Assembly (NCBI RefSeq): GCF_012910885.1
Contig: NZ_WTVM01000012.1
Span: 1-46,758 of the forward strand
Length of the DNA stretch: 46,758 nt
Direction of reading: 5' to 3'
Source: Azoarcus taiwanensis
Lineage (GTDB): Bacteria; Pseudomonadota; Gammaproteobacteria; Burkholderiales; Rhodocyclaceae
In this document: positions 7,046 to 16,073 of the stretch, in pieces
Numbering within the stretch: the stretch's first letter is position 1
How the letters are laid out: the number at the start of each line of letters is the position of its first letter
Notes under the pieces: generated by a model
Told to the model about the DNA's origin: nothing
The model's input: the letters and a program-made list of their open reading frames with translations, nothing else
The model's database searches: none
Program-made: the position numbers and the translations under genes

Positions 7046-8155
7046 ATGGAAACAAAACCCGCGCGCACGTGCGCAACCGATATGGAAACGACTCAAGAAA
7101 ACCAGGCGCGTAAGGCCCTCGAGGACAGCGAGACGCGCCTGCGCCTCGCCATGAAGGCGACCGGGCTGGGTTTGTGGGACTTCCGTCGAGGCGAGGAAAT
7201 CGTCGGGAGCAATGATGAAGTCGCGCGGCTGCTTGGCTACCGCCCTGAGGAGTTCGCTGAGACCCGCGCCGCCTTCGTCGCGCGTCTTCATCCCGACGAT
7301 CGGGAGCGGGTGCGACGTTGCTTTCGCGACTATCTTGACGGCAGGCGAGATGACTACGCGATCGAGTTCCGCATGCGTACCCGCGACGGCCATTACCGCT
7401 GGTTCCGTTCGGTCGGACAAATCGTCGAGCGTGACCCCGGCGGCAATGCGAGCCGTGTGATCGGCACCTATCTCGACATCGACGAACAGGTCAGGGCAAT
7501 GGCGCGGCTCGAGGAGCTGTCGGCGCGTCTGCTGTCCGTTCAGGAGGATGAGCGTGGCAGGCTGGCGCGCGAACTGCACGACGAGCTCGGACAGCGGCTC
7601 ACCGCAATCAAGTTCAATGTTCATGCGATCGGCCGCGATCCGCAGGCTGCGGACGTCTCGCGAAGGGTAGCGGATTGCCTGACGCTGCTGGATGACACCC
7701 TCGCACGGGTGCGGGAGCGGGCGCTGGATCTGCGCCCGACGCTGCTGGACGACATGGGCCTGGGCGCTGCGCTTGAGTGGTATTGCCGCCGTCAGGAGGA
7801 GCGTGCCGACGTGTGCATTCTGCTCGATGGTGTCGACCGGCTCGGCGCCTTGCCCGACGAGCTTGTGACCAACGCGTACAGATTGGTGCAGGAGTCGGTC
7901 TCGAATGCGTTGCGCCACTCGGGGTGCTCGACGATCTGTGTCAGTCTGGAGTGTCAGCCGGATTGCCTTCAAATCGTCGTGACTGACGACGGTCAGGGTT
8001 TCGATCCGGCTCCTGATGGCAGCGCTGGCTTCGGCCTGATGGCAATGCGCGAACGGGTCGCACTGGTCGGCGGACGTTTTTCCCTGGGCAGTGTCGTCGG
8101 CCAGGGTACGCGGATTACCGCCGCGCTGCCGATCGAGCCGGGTATGCAGCCATGA
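7046..8155 (+). CDS. PAS-domain sensor histidine kinase, NarX/HisKA_3 type
   Basis: 369 residues with no membrane segment, so a cytoplasmic sensor. A PAS domain (about 32-150, with DGHYRWFRSVG and GTYLDIDE) is followed by the HisKA_3 phosphoacceptor helix (RELHDELGQRL, His178) and a short ATPase domain (ESVSNALRHS, TDDGQGFD, GFGLMAMRERV). This is the NarX/DegS/UhpB class that phosphorylates LuxR-type regulators. The partner follows at once with an ATGA overlap at 8152. Two ATGs are possible (7046 and 7082), neither with a strong ribosome site; the PAS domain begins after both. The signal is unknown, as the PAS shows no obvious cofactor motif. Confidence 0.9.
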   Translation: METKPARTCATDMETTQENQARKALEDSETRLRLAMKATGLGLWDFRRGEEIVGSNDEVARLLGYRPEEFAETRAAFVARLHPDDRERVRRCFRDYLDGRRDDYAIEFRMRTRDGHYRWFRSVGQIVERDPGGNASRVIGTYLDIDEQVRAMARLEELSARLLSVQEDERGRLARELHDELGQRLTAIKFNVHAIGRDPQAADVSRRVADCLTLLDDTLARVRERALDLRPTLLDDMGLGAALEWYCRRQEERADVCILLDGVDRLGALPDELVTNAYRLVQESVSNALRHSGCSTICVSLECQPDCLQIVVTDDGQGFDPAPDGSAGFGLMAMRERVALVGGRFSLGSVVGQGTRITAALPIEPGMQP

Positions 8156-8805
8156 GCGGGCTGAGACGAACCGTACTGGTTGTCGACGACCATGCATTGG
8201 TACGAAGCGGAATTCGTTCCCTGGTCAACAGCTTTGCCGGATTCGAGGTCATTGGCGAGGCCGCCGATGGGCGTCAGGCGGTCGCTATGGCCCGGCAGCT
8301 TGCGCCTGACGTCGTGCTTCTCGACATCAGCATGCCCGAACTCGATGGCCTCGAGGCTGCCGAACGTATCACGCGGATGCTCCCGGAGAGCAAGGTGCTG
8401 GTGTTGTCGATGCATGCCACCGAGCACCATGTGCGCCAGGCGCTGGCACGAGGCGTTGCTGGTTACGTGATCAAGGACGTCGCACCCGAGACGCTCGAGC
8501 ACGCCTTGAACAGCGTGGCGGCCGGACAGCGCTACCTGTCACCACCGCTTTCATCGAACCTGCTGGCCGCCGACCTGATGCGACAGGACGAAGGTGATCG
8601 CATCTTGACGGGACGTCAGCGCGAAATTCTTCAGCTCATCGCGGAGGGGCGCAGCAGCCGCGAAATCGCCGAGCGCCTGCACATCAGCGTCAAGACCGTC
8701 GAAACCCATCGTGCGCAGTTGATGCAGCGTCTCGAGATCTACGATGTCGCGGGCTTGACCCGCTACGCGATTCGCACCGGCCTGGTTTCCGCCGATCTCG
8801 AGTGA
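8152..8805 (+). CDS. NarL/FixJ-family response regulator
   Basis: 217 residues. The receiver domain has the acidic pair VVDDH near the start, phosphoacceptor Asp58 in VVLLDISMP, and the lysine in YVIKDV. It is joined to a LuxR-type helix-turn-helix (about 150-210: LTGRQREILQLIAEGRSSREIAERLHIS in part, then KTVETHRAQLM). All activation residues are present. Its ATG overlaps the kinase stop (ATGA), so the two are translationally coupled and almost certainly cognate. Target genes cannot be read from the sequence. Confidence 0.93.
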   Translation: MSGLRRTVLVVDDHALVRSGIRSLVNSFAGFEVIGEAADGRQAVAMARQLAPDVVLLDISMPELDGLEAAERITRMLPESKVLVLSMHATEHHVRQALARGVAGYVIKDVAPETLEHALNSVAAGQRYLSPPLSSNLLAADLMRQDEGDRILTGRQREILQLIAEGRSSREIAERLHISVKTVETHRAQLMQRLEIYDVAGLTRYAIRTGLVSADLE

Positions 8806-8891
8806 CCAAGTTAACACTCTCTGTCAAATCCCTGATGTCATTCTGTTGTGGTTTGTAGCATCATTGCGCATATCGCATCAGGATATCGAGA

Positions 8892-9287
8892 ATGCATCAG
8901 GAGCTTTCCTCTCTGCCCAACGACAACAACCGACGGCCACGTTTGCGGGTTGCGCTTGTGACGTCGGCTGCGGCGCATGGCGAAGTGGTTGCACGCCTTG
9001 CATCGGCTTGCGCAGAGATCGAGCTGGTGGGGCACGCGGACACGGAGACCGAGGCAGTGAGACTCTACTTTCACTCCCGGCCGGAAGTCATGGTGCTCGA
9101 TTCGCGCCTGATTCCCGACGAACCTGCGCGCCTGCTGGGCATGCTCAAGCGCATCGCACCGAATGCGCTCATCGTTTCTCTCGTGCCGTCGCTCGATTCG
9201 ATGCAGGCCTTGGCGGTCAGGGCGGTCGGGGCCGACCGCGTCGCCACGCCTTCGGCGTTGGGCGCAACGCTCGCCGCACTCGCCTGA
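8892..9287 (+). CDS. degenerate stand-alone receiver-like protein
   Basis: 131 residues with the alternating pattern of a CheY-like receiver (RLRVALVTSAA, EIELVGHADTETEAV, VMVLDSRLIP, ALIVSLVPS). Asp70 sits where the phosphoacceptor should be, but the N-terminal acidic pair is replaced by Thr-Ser and the conserved lysine near the C-terminus is missing (GADRVATPSAL). It looks like a pseudo-receiver of the ANTAR/AmiR N-terminal kind but carries no output domain. It lies 86 bases after the NarL-type regulator on the same strand and may belong with that pair. The start ATG 8892 has a purine-rich aggatatcgaga before it. Function unknown. Confidence 0.7.
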   Translation: MHQELSSLPNDNNRRPRLRVALVTSAAAHGEVVARLASACAEIELVGHADTETEAVRLYFHSRPEVMVLDSRLIPDEPARLLGMLKRIAPNALIVSLVPSLDSMQALAVRAVGADRVATPSALGATLAALA

Positions 9288-9306
9288 AGCTACAAAAAGG
9301 CGAGCG

Positions 9307-10110
9307 TCAGACGCGTGAAAATGGCGCCTCTCCGCGAACCCTCAGCCACAGCCAGATCCCGACCACAATCATCGGGACACACAGCCACTGAGCGGTGCTC
9401 AAACCGAGGCTCAGCGTGCCGAAAATGCCAGGATCCGGCGTTCTGAAGAACTCGGCGATGAAGCGCAAGCTACCATAGCCCACCAGAAACACCGCAGACA
9501 CCGCCTTGAGCGGGCGGGGTTTCGCTGCGTAGAGCCACAGGATCACGAATAGCAGCAAACCCTCGCCCAGTGCCTGGTAGAGCTGCGATGGATGCCTTGG
9601 TAGCGCGTCGACCCACGGAAACACCATCGCCCAGGGGAGTTCGCTGGTCACCGGGCGCCCCCACAACTCGCCATTGATGAAGTTGCCGATGCGTCCGGCG
9701 GCGAGGCCGGTCGGAACCAGCGGCGCGATGAAGTCGGTGACCGCCCAGAAGCTCCGGCCGTGTTTGTGGGCGTATAGCGCCATTGCCACCAGCACGCCGA
9801 GAAAACCGCCGTGAAAGCTCATTCCGCCGCGCCAGATGGCGAAGATCTCAAGTGGGTTCGACAGGTAATAACCCGGATTGAAGAACAACACCTCGCCAAG
9901 CCGGCCGCCGATGATCACGCCGAGCACGCCATAGAGCAGCAAGTCGTCGATCGCCCGCGCATCCCAGCCAAGCTCTGGCCTGCGCTTTGCGTGAGTGCGG
10001 CCAAGCACGATGAAAAGCACGAAGGCCAGCAGATACATCAGCCCGTACCAGTGAATGGAGACCGGGCCGATCGCGATGGCGACCGGGTCGAACTGCGGGT
10101 GCATCAGCAT
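9307..10110 (-). CDS. lgt: prolipoprotein diacylglyceryl transferase Lgt
   Basis: 267 residues, polytopic inner-membrane protein with about seven hydrophobic segments. It carries the Lgt landmarks: [13 protein letters not shown] near the N-terminus, MSFHGGFLG, and the signature [15 protein letters not shown] with its essential arginine and asparagine. Lgt moves diacylglyceryl from phosphatidylglycerol to the lipobox cysteine of prolipoproteins, the first step of lipoprotein maturation. Two ATGs (10110 and 10104) are possible. It follows yceH by 17 bases on the same strand, so the two are probably cotranscribed, and it converges on the receiver-like gene with 19 bases between stops. Confidence 0.96.
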   Translation of the reverse strand: MLMHPQFDPVAIAIGPVSIHWYGLMYLLAFVLFIVLGRTHAKRRPELGWDARAIDDLLLYGVLGVIIGGRLGEVLFFNPGYYLSNPLEIFAIWRGGMSFHGGFLGVLVAMALYAHKHGRSFWAVTDFIAPLVPTGLAAGRIGNFINGELWGRPVTSELPWAMVFPWVDALPRHPSQLYQALGEGLLLFVILWLYAAKPRPLKAVSAVFLVGYGSLRFIAEFFRTPDPGIFGTLSLGLSTAQWLCVPMIVVGIWLWLRVRGEAPFSRV

Positions 10111-10127
10111 GCGGTTTTCCGTAGGGA

Positions 10128-10805
10128 TTATTCGAACTGCGCCTTGAACTGGGCGAAGGCTTCGCGCAGCTCGGCGACTTCCTCGCGCAGGCGCGCCACC
10201 TCGGCGGCCAGTTCGGCGCTGCCGGAGAAGGCACGGCTGCGGTCGGTAGCGGCGCGCTGTGCGGCTTCGGCAAGCTCATCCTCGGAAAGTTCGCCGCCGA
10301 GCAGGTGGGCGATACGGGGCTCCTTCGTTCCGGGCGCGCGTGGCAACGTCGTGACCATCGGTGGAAACTTGTCGGCAAGGTGTTCGAGCGCAGCCTCGAC
10401 AGCGGCGATGTCGGCGAAGTTGTGCATGCGCTCCGCGCGCTGGCGCAGCTCGCCTGCGGTTTGCGGGCCGCGCAACATCAGCAGGGCGAGCAAGGCCTGT
10501 TCCGCGGGTGGCAGTGAGAAGCGCAGTCGCACCAGGTGCTCGTACTTCGGTACCCGGGCACTTGCCGAATCGCGCTGTGACACCAGCCGGCGCGCGCTCA
10601 GGCGGTCGATGGCATCCTGCACCTCGGCATCGGCCAGACGCATCACCGGGTCACGGGCCGTCTGCTGATTGCACCCGGTGGTGATCGCATTGATCGACAT
10701 CGGATAGTTGTCTGGAGTCAGAAAAGCCTTCTCTATGAGTACGCCCAATACGCGGATCTCGGTTTCGTCGAGATCGAAGCCTTCGTTCTGTCGGTCGTTG
10801 TCCAT
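10128..10805 (-). CDS. yceH: YceH family protein (UPF0502/DUF480)
   Basis: 225 residues. The core matches Yce[39 protein letters not shown], then [21 protein letters not shown], a tandem winged-helix fold. The end is a coiled coil (about 190-225, [18 protein letters not shown]). The molecular role of the family is not established. The ATG at 10805 is chosen because family similarity begins there; the frame to 10892 extends into the region upstream of ilvD. It diverges from ilvD and is followed by lgt at 17 bases. Confidence 0.9.
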   Translation of the reverse strand: MDNDRQNEGFDLDETEIRVLGVLIEKAFLTPDNYPMSINAITTGCNQQTARDPVMRLADAEVQDAIDRLSARRLVSQRDSASARVPKYEHLVRLRFSLPPAEQALLALLMLRGPQTAGELRQRAERMHNFADIAAVEAALEHLADKFPPMVTTLPRAPGTKEPRIAHLLGGELSEDELAEAAQRAATDRSRAFSGSAELAAEVARLREEVAELREAFAQFKAQFE

Positions 10806-10955
10806 GGGGTTCTCAGGGTCCAAGTGAGTCGCTGTCGGAGCAGATGATAGCTGACCCGGAGCGGGATCTGCGCCCGCGCGCTTCCCGGCCATGCCCGACA
10901 GCCTGCTAGAATTGAGCGGTTAAACAAACCACGCTGCGCACAAGTCGAGGACACC

Positions 10956-12806
10956 ATGCCCCAATATCGCTCACGCACATCGACCGCAGGCCGCAACATG
11001 GCCGGCGCCCGCGCCCTGTGGCGTGCCACCGGGATGAAGGACGGCGACTTCGAGAAACCGATCATCGCCATCTCCAACAGCTTCACCCAGTTCGTGCCCG
11101 GCCATGTTCACCTCAAGGACCTGGGTCAGCTGGTCGCTCGAGAGATCGAGGCGGCGGGCGGCGTCGCCAAGGAGTTCAACACCATCGCGGTCGATGACGG
11201 GATCGCGATGGGGCATGGCGGCATGCTGTACTCCCTGCCCTCGCGCGAACTGATCGCGGACAGCGTCGAGTACATGGTCAATGCCCACACCGCTGATGCG
11301 CTGGTGTGCATCTCGAACTGCGACAAGATCACCCCGGGCATGCTGATGGCCGCGATGCGGCTCAACATCCCGACGATTTTCGTCTCGGGCGGCCCGATGG
11401 AGGCTGGAAAGGTCAAGTGGGAGAACAAGGTCTTCGCAATTGACCTGGTGGACGCCATGGTCAAGGCCGCCGATGACAGCTGCTCGGACGAGGAAGTGGC
11501 TGAGATTGAACGCTCGGCCTGCCCCACCTGCGGCTCATGCTCGGGCATGTTCACCGCCAATTCGATGAACTGCCTCACCGAAGCGCTCGGGCTGTCGCTC
11601 CCCGGAAATGGCACGGTGCTGGCAACGCACGCCGATCGCGAGCAGCTGTTCCGCAACGCGGGTCGTCGCATCGTCGGCATGGCCCGCCGCTATTACGAGC
11701 AGGACGACGAGAGTGTACTGCCGCGCTCGATCGGCAGTTTCAAGGCCTTCGAGAACGCGGTCACCCTGGACGTGGCCATGGGCGGCTCGACCAACACCGT
11801 GTTGCATCTGCTCGCGGCGGCGCGTGAAGCCCAGGTCGATTTCACGATGAAGGACATCGATCGCATCTCGCGCACGGTGCCTTGCCTGTGCAAGGTCGCG
11901 CCCGCGGTGCCGGATGTCCATATCGAGGATGTTCACCGGGCTGGCGGCATCATGGGCATTCTCGGCGAACTCGACCGCGCGGGGCTGCTCCACACCGATG
12001 TGCCGACGGTGCACTCGCGCACGCTTGGCGAAGCCCTGCATCAATGGGACGTAATGCATGCGCACGACACCGCCGTGTTCGACTTCTACCGTGCCGCACC
12101 CGGTGGTGTGCCGACGCAGCAGGCGTTCTCCCAGGACAGGCGCTGGAAGGAGCTCGATCTCGATCGCACCGGCGGCGTGATCCGTGACAAGGCCAATGCC
12201 TTCAGCGCCGATGGTGGGCTGGCGGTGCTTTACGGCAACATCGCTGAGAAGGGCTGCATCGTGAAGACCGCCGGGGTCGACGAGTCGATCTGGGTGTTCA
12301 AGGGGCGGGCGCGGGTCTTCGAGAGCCAGGATTCAGCGGTTGAGGCGATTCTCGACGACCAGATCGTAGCGGGCGACGTAGTCGTCATCCGCTACGAAGG
12401 GCCCAAGGGCGGGCCGGGCATGCAGGAGATGCTCTACCCGACCAGCTACCTGAAGTCCAAGGGGTTGGGCAAAGCCTGCGCGTTGCTGACCGACGGTCGT
12501 TTCTCCGGGGGTACATCCGGTTTGTCGATCGGCCATGCCTCTCCCGAAGCCGCCTGTGGCGGTGCCATTGCGCTCGTCGAGGAGGGTGACGTCATCGAGA
12601 TCGACATTCCCGCGCGAAGCATTCGGCTCGCAGTGGCGGACGATGTGCTTGCCGTGCGTCGTGCGGCCATGGAAGCGCGTGGTGCTGCGGCCTGGAAACC
12701 GGCCAATCGAGAGCGTTTCGTCAGTGCCGCCCTGCAGGCCTATGCGGCGCTCACCACCAGCGCTGACACCGGGGCGGTGCGCGACGTGACCCAAGTGCAG
12801 CGGTGA
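10956..12806 (+). CDS. ilvD: dihydroxy-acid dehydratase
   Basis: 616 residues, the usual length. It converts 2,3-dihydroxy-isovalerate and 2,3-dihydroxy-methylvalerate to the 2-oxo acids in valine, isoleucine and leucine synthesis. Family signatures are clear: the cluster cysteine in [34 protein letters not shown], the glycine-rich [15 protein letters not shown], and the C-terminal [20 protein letters not shown]. The length and the CDKITPG/CGSCSGM cysteines fit the E. coli-type enzyme. It stands alone, without other ilv genes. A TAGAAT at 10907-10912 could be its -10 box, but no matching -35 was found. Confidence 0.97.
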   Translation: MPQYRSRTSTAGRNMAGARALWRATGMKDGDFEKPIIAISNSFTQFVPGHVHLKDLGQLVAREIEAAGGVAKEFNTIAVDDGIAMGHGGMLYSLPSRELIADSVEYMVNAHTADALVCISNCDKITPGMLMAAMRLNIPTIFVSGGPMEAGKVKWENKVFAIDLVDAMVKAADDSCSDEEVAEIERSACPTCGSCSGMFTANSMNCLTEALGLSLPGNGTVLATHADREQLFRNAGRRIVGMARRYYEQDDESVLPRSIGSFKAFENAVTLDVAMGGSTNTVLHLLAAAREAQVDFTMKDIDRISRTVPCLCKVAPAVPDVHIEDVHRAGGIMGILGELDRAGLLHTDVPTVHSRTLGEALHQWDVMHAHDTAVFDFYRAAPGGVPTQQAFSQDRRWKELDLDRTGGVIRDKANAFSADGGLAVLYGNIAEKGCIVKTAGVDESIWVFKGRARVFESQDSAVEAILDDQIVAGDVVVIRYEGPKGGPGMQEMLYPTSYLKSKGLGKACALLTDGRFSGGTSGLSIGHASPEAACGGAIALVEEGDVIEIDIPARSIRLAVADDVLAVRRAAMEARGAAAWKPANRERFVSAALQAYAALTTSADTGAVRDVTQVQR

Positions 12807-12814
12807 CTCGGACC

Positions 12815-12842
12815 GGACGATCCGGCCTGGTCCGGGTCGTCC
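12815..12842 (+). terminator. GC-rich hairpin downstream of ilvD
   Basis: An imperfect inverted repeat eight bases after the ilvD stop: ggacga pairs with tcgtcc, and the inner ccgg pairs with ccgg around a 6-base loop. There is no T-tract, so it could be a weak or Rho-assisted terminator. Confidence 0.4.
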
Positions 12843-12856
12843 ATTACCCAGTCATA

Positions 12857-12885
12857 TTGACCGCCCGAAACCAGCCAACTACTAT
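12857..12885 (+). promoter_or_regulatory. sigma70-type promoter for the small coiled-coil gene and zapA
   Basis: TTGACC (12857-12862), a 17-base spacer and TACTAT (12880-12885) match the sigma70 pattern well. The start codon at 12894 is only eight bases past the -10 box, so the transcript would begin at or very near the ATG. Confidence 0.6.
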
Positions 12886-12893
12886 CGGACGCC

Positions 12894-13088
12894 ATGGATA
12901 ACGAACTCAGCAGACTCGAGGCGCAGCTGGAACAGCTCATCGGCCTCTACGAGGCGGGCAAGCGCGAACGGCGCGAACTTGCCGAGCGGGTGGTGGCGCT
13001 CGAGGCGCACAACCGGCGTCTCTCGGAAAAGGTCGCACTCGCGACCGAAAAGCTCGAGACCATCCTCGAACGTCTGCCGGAGGCCTGA
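12894..13088 (+). CDS. small coiled-coil protein upstream of zapA
   Basis: 64 residues, almost entirely one heptad-patterned helix (LSRLEAQLEQLIGLYEAG, RRELAERVVALEAHNRRL, ATEKLETILERLPEA). It resembles the short coiled-coil proteins (TIGR02449-like) encoded just before zapA in many proteobacteria, and is ZapB-like in size and shape. It is separated from zapA by a single base, so the two are probably made together. A cell-division role is inferred from the neighbour and the coiled coil. There is no clear ribosome site, and the promoter lies almost on the start codon. Confidence 0.8.
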   Translation: MDNELSRLEAQLEQLIGLYEAGKRERRELAERVVALEAHNRRLSEKVALATEKLETILERLPEA

Positions 13089-13089
13089 C

Positions 13090-13392
13090 ATGGATAACCA
13101 GACCCTGGACATCAAGCTGTTCGGCAAGGAATATCGGGTGGCGTGCAAGCCCGACGAGCGCGAGAGGCTGCTCGAAGCGGTTTCCTTTCTTGACGGAAAA
13201 CTGCGCGAAGCAGCCTCACGCACCAGCGCTGCTGGCGAGAAGCTCGCGGTCATGACCGCGCTCAATATCGCCCACGAGTTCCTGCAGTTTCAGCGCGCCG
13301 GAGGGTTTGACATGCCGGGGTTGAAGCGTAGAATCGAACTCATGAATACGCGCCTCGACGGTGTTCTGGCTCAGCAGGAAAAACTCTTCTGA
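13090..13392 (+). CDS. zapA: cell division protein ZapA
   Basis: 100 residues. The N-terminal part reads TLDIKLFGKEYRVACKPDE and the C-terminal part is a coiled coil (RRIELMNTRLDGVLAQQEKLF), as in ZapA. ZapA binds FtsZ and bundles its filaments at the division site. The ATG at 13090 follows the coiled-coil gene by one base; a longer frame upstream to 12979 is out of frame with that gene and is rejected. The 6S RNA gene follows immediately, the conserved zapA-ssrS arrangement. Confidence 0.93.
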   Translation: MDNQTLDIKLFGKEYRVACKPDERERLLEAVSFLDGKLREAASRTSAAGEKLAVMTALNIAHEFLQFQRAGGFDMPGLKRRIELMNTRLDGVLAQQEKLF

Positions 13393-13395
13393 GCC

Positions 13396-13607
13396 ATTGT
13401 TCGGGGTGTGTGCAAGGGTCAATCCCCTGCAGTGTTCGTTGAAGCCGTAGATTCCTTGAACCAATGTCGAGAGACATGGTTGCGGACCCTTGAAACCGCT
13501 GGTGTGCACGCCCCAAGCCGGGTGAGCCTGATGCGGAAGGAAAGCGACCACCCTGAACCACCGGTTCAGGATGCCCGGCGGAAACGGCACAGGCGGGGGG
13601 CCAACAG
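13396..13607 (+). ncRNA. ssrS: 6S RNA (ssrS)
   Basis: It begins just after the zapA stop, the usual place for ssrS. The ends pair as a long interrupted stem: TTGTT (13397-13401) with AACAG (13603-13607), GG with CC, and TGTGC (13409-13413) with GCACA (13587-13591). A perfect hairpin CCTGAACC-acc-GGTTCAGG (13552-13570) matches the equivalent hairpin in E. coli 6S RNA (CCUUGAACC...GGUUCAAGG). 6S RNA mimics an open promoter and sequesters the sigma70 holoenzyme in stationary phase. Ends are estimated to within about 10 bases. No 5-formyltetrahydrofolate cyclo-ligase gene follows, although one often does. Confidence 0.85.
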
Positions 13608-13611
13608 AAAG

Positions 13612-13643
13612 TGAGGCGCGTGGATTCGCGCCTCTCTTTTTTT
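13612..13643 (+). terminator. intrinsic terminator of 6S RNA
   Basis: An 8-bp perfect stem (gaggcgcg / cgcgcctc) with a 6-base loop is followed by a run of seven T. It lies five bases after the estimated 3' end of 6S RNA. Confidence 0.9.
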
Positions 13644-13680
13644 CGTCATCCCGTATGACGTCTTTTCTCACGGTCCGCAG

Positions 13681-14487
13681 ATGTTCTTCGATCCCTGGTG
13701 GTTCAGCTACCTGTTTCTGGGTGCTTTCGTCGGATTCTTCGCCGGCCTCCTCGGCGTGGGCGGCGGCGGCATCATGGTGCCGGTGCTCACCACCCTGTTC
13801 GTGATGCAGGGTTTTCCGATGGACAAGGTGGTTCACCTCGCGCTCGGCACCTCCATGGCCGCCATTGTGCTGACCTCCTTCGCCAGCCTGCGTGCCCACC
13901 ATCGTCATGGCGCGGTGCGCTGGGACATAGTGCGTACGATCACCCCCGGCATCCTGGTGGGCACCTTCGGCGCGACCTTCATCGCCTCGCGGGTGCCGTC
14001 CGAGCCGCTGGCGGTGTTTTTCGCGTGCTTCATGGCCTACGTCTCGGTCCAGATGCTGCTCAACGTCAAGCCCAAGCCCAGTCGCGACCTGCCCGGTCCG
14101 GTGGGTATGACTGCGGTCGGCTCCGGTATCGGCGGCGTATCGGCGCTGGTGGCGATTGGCGGCGGTTCGCTGTCGGTGCCTTTCATGACCTGGTGCAACG
14201 TCAAGGTGCACAACGCCATTGGTACCTCGGCGGCGATCGGGCTGCCGATCGCGATTGCTGGAACCGTGGGCTATCTGGTGAACGGCTGGTCGGCCGAAGG
14301 CATGCCGGACTTCAGTTTCGGTTTCGTCAACCTGCCGGCCTTCGTGCTGCTCAGCGTTGCGAGTGTCTACACTGCGCCACTCGGCGCCCGGCTCGCGCAC
14401 AAGCTGCCGGTGACGACCCTGAAAAAAGTGTTCGCAGGCCTGCTTGTCGCACTGTGCCTGAAAATGCTCCACACGGTCTTCTTCTGA
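13681..14487 (+). CDS. sulfite exporter TauE/SafE family permease
   Basis: 268 residues with about eight membrane segments in two repeated halves. Each half has a glycine-rich entry motif: GFFAGLLGVGGGGIMVPVL near the start and SALVAIGGGSLSVPF in the middle, typical of the TauE/SafE (DUF81) family. Family members export sulfite, sulfoacetate or other organosulfur anions; the substrate here is unknown. The start ATG 13681 is the first codon giving the full first repeat, though only a weak ribosome site (ggtccgcag) precedes it. It is followed by the LysE-type exporter at 19 bases on the same strand. Confidence 0.88.
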   Translation: MFFDPWWFSYLFLGAFVGFFAGLLGVGGGGIMVPVLTTLFVMQGFPMDKVVHLALGTSMAAIVLTSFASLRAHHRHGAVRWDIVRTITPGILVGTFGATFIASRVPSEPLAVFFACFMAYVSVQMLLNVKPKPSRDLPGPVGMTAVGSGIGGVSALVAIGGGSLSVPFMTWCNVKVHNAIGTSAAIGLPIAIAGTVGYLVNGWSAEGMPDFSFGFVNLPAFVLLSVASVYTAPLGARLAHKLPVTTLKKVFAGLLVALCLKMLHTVFF

Positions 14488-14506
14488 ACGAACGAGAGCC
14501 TTCCCA

Positions 14507-15124
14507 ATGACCTGGAACATGTGGCTGGCCTTTCTGGTGGCTTCGGTGGTGATTTCGGTAACGCCGGGGCCCGGTGCGGTGCTGAGCATCGCCACCGGAA
14601 TGCGGCACGGCTATTCGAATGCGCTGCGAGCGATCTCGGGCCTGCAGACCGCCCTGCTCATCCATCTGAGCATCGTCGCGCTCGGTCTCGGCGCGGTGCT
14701 CGCCGCCTCCGACATGGCGTTTCTCGCGCTGAAGATTGCCGGCGCGCTCTATCTCGTATGGTTGGGGATTCAGAAATGGCGGGCGCCGGTCGAGGAGATT
14801 GACGAGAATGCCCTGCCGTCGCGAAAGGGCCGAGGCTTTTATCTGCAAGGTGTGCTGGTGAACCTCACCAACCCCAAGGGGCTGGTCTTCATCGTCGCCT
14901 TCGTGCCGCAGTTCGTCATGCCGTCGCAGCCACAGCTGCCTCAGTTCCTGATCATCGGCCTGACTATGGTCGGGGTCGATCTGATCGTGATGTCCGGCTA
15001 TGCGCTGCTGGCCGGGCGCTGCAGCGCGTGGTTTCACAGCCCGAACATGATCGGGATGCAGAACCGCGTGTTCGGCGGTCTGTTCGTTTCGGCCGGGGCG
15101 CTGCTGGCGGCCTCATCGCGCTGA
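14507..15124 (+). CDS. LysE/RhtB family amino-acid exporter
   Basis: 205 residues with about six membrane segments. The N-terminus has the LysE/RhtB signature SVTPGPGAVLSIATGMRHGY, followed by GALYLVWLGIQKWR and NLTNPKGLVFIVAFVPQF. These inner-membrane proteins export amino acids such as threonine, homoserine, lysine or leucine, driven by the proton gradient. Substrate specificity is not visible. The last 12 bases overlap the end of znuA on the other strand, so the two genes converge. Confidence 0.9.
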   Translation: MTWNMWLAFLVASVVISVTPGPGAVLSIATGMRHGYSNALRAISGLQTALLIHLSIVALGLGAVLAASDMAFLALKIAGALYLVWLGIQKWRAPVEEIDENALPSRKGRGFYLQGVLVNLTNPKGLVFIVAFVPQFVMPSQPQLPQFLIIGLTMVGVDLIVMSGYALLAGRCSAWFHSPNMIGMQNRVFGGLFVSAGALLAASSR

Positions 15125-16066
15125 TTCGGCGGCGGGCATGCTGCCGAGTCCGTCCATGATCGCGGCGAGATTGGCGCGCATCATCTCAATGTAGGTCGGC
15201 GCGTCGCCGTCGGGACCTGAAAGCGCGTCGGAGTGGAGGGTGGCGCCGACCCGCGCACCACCTTCGCGGGCGATGCGATCGATCAGGCGCGGATCAGCGA
15301 TGTTCTCGACGAATACCACCGGTACGTTCTCGCGGCGAAGCTGCCGGATGAGCCGAGCGATTCCAGCGGCCGACGGTTCGGATTCGTAACTGATGCCGGC
15401 TGCGGCAATCACCTTCAGGCCGTAGGCCTGGCCGAAGTAGCCAAAGGCGTCGTGAGAGGTGACCAGTTTGCGCCGATTGGCAGGAAGGGTAGACAACGTG
15501 CTGCGGATCTCGGCGTCGAGCGCAGCCAGTGCCACGTCGTAGCGCGCGAGCCGGGCCTGATAATCGGGTGCGCCATCAGGATCCGCCGTCTGAAGGGCTT
15601 CGGCAATGTTGCGCGCGTAGATCCGCACGTTCGAGACGTTCTGCCAGGCGTGAGGGTCGAGTGGGCCGTGGTCGTGCTCATGGCCATGGTGATGTCCGTG
15701 ATGCCCGCTGTCCTCCAGCGCCTCGATGCCATCGCTGGCGATGACGATTTCACCTGCGTGGCCGGCAGAGCGCGCGAGCCGCTCAATCCAGGCGTCGAAG
15801 CCCAGGCCATTGGCGACCACCACATCCGCACGCTGCAACACGCGTGCGTCCGACGGGCGGGGCTGGAAGCCGTGTGCGTCCTGGTCCGCTCCGATGATGC
15901 TGGTGACCTCGACCCGCTCGCCGCCGACCTCGCGCACGATGTCGGCGAGAATGCTGAAACTGGCGACCACTTGCAGTGTCGCGGCGTGGGCCGAGATCGG
16001 CAGGAGTGCTGTGAGAAGGGCGAGCAGCGCGCGCCGGATGCGGGTGAGGTGGGGCGTCATGTTCAT
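15113..16066 (-). CDS. znuA: zinc ABC transporter substrate-binding protein ZnuA
   Basis: 317 residues with a signal peptide (ending PISAHAA). It is a cluster A-I metal-binding protein: VVASFSILADIVREVGG, DQDAHGFQPRPSDA (first metal histidine), a His-rich loop (HHGHHHGHEHDHG, about residues 122-136), DPHAWQN, SHDAFGYFGQAYGL and VFVENIADPRL. The His-rich loop points to zinc over manganese. It captures periplasmic zinc and hands it to ZnuB. It is the last gene of the operon, seven bases after znuB. Its end overlaps the exporter gene by 12 bases tail to tail. Confidence 0.93.
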   Translation of the reverse strand: MNMTPHLTRIRRALLALLTALLPISAHAATLQVVASFSILADIVREVGGERVEVTSIIGADQDAHGFQPRPSDARVLQRADVVVANGLGFDAWIERLARSAGHAGEIVIASDGIEALEDSGHHGHHHGHEHDHGPLDPHAWQNVSNVRIYARNIAEALQTADPDGAPDYQARLARYDVALAALDAEIRSTLSTLPANRRKLVTSHDAFGYFGQAYGLKVIAAAGISYESEPSAAGIARLIRQLRRENVPVVFVENIADPRLIDRIAREGGARVGATLHSDALSGPDGDAPTYIEMMRANLAAIMDGLGSMPAAESAR

Positions 16067-16073
16067 GTTGGGA

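Noticed and set aside
7037-8197. 386-residue minus-strand open frame
   Set aside because: It is antisense to the histidine kinase, which has intact H, N and G boxes.
13408-13614. 68-residue open frame after zapA
   Set aside because: It coincides with the paired structure of 6S RNA and shows no protein-like features.
13216-14595. 459-residue minus-strand open frame
   Set aside because: It is antisense to zapA, 6S RNA and the TauE-type permease, which have clear family motifs; its protein is low-complexity Arg/His-rich.
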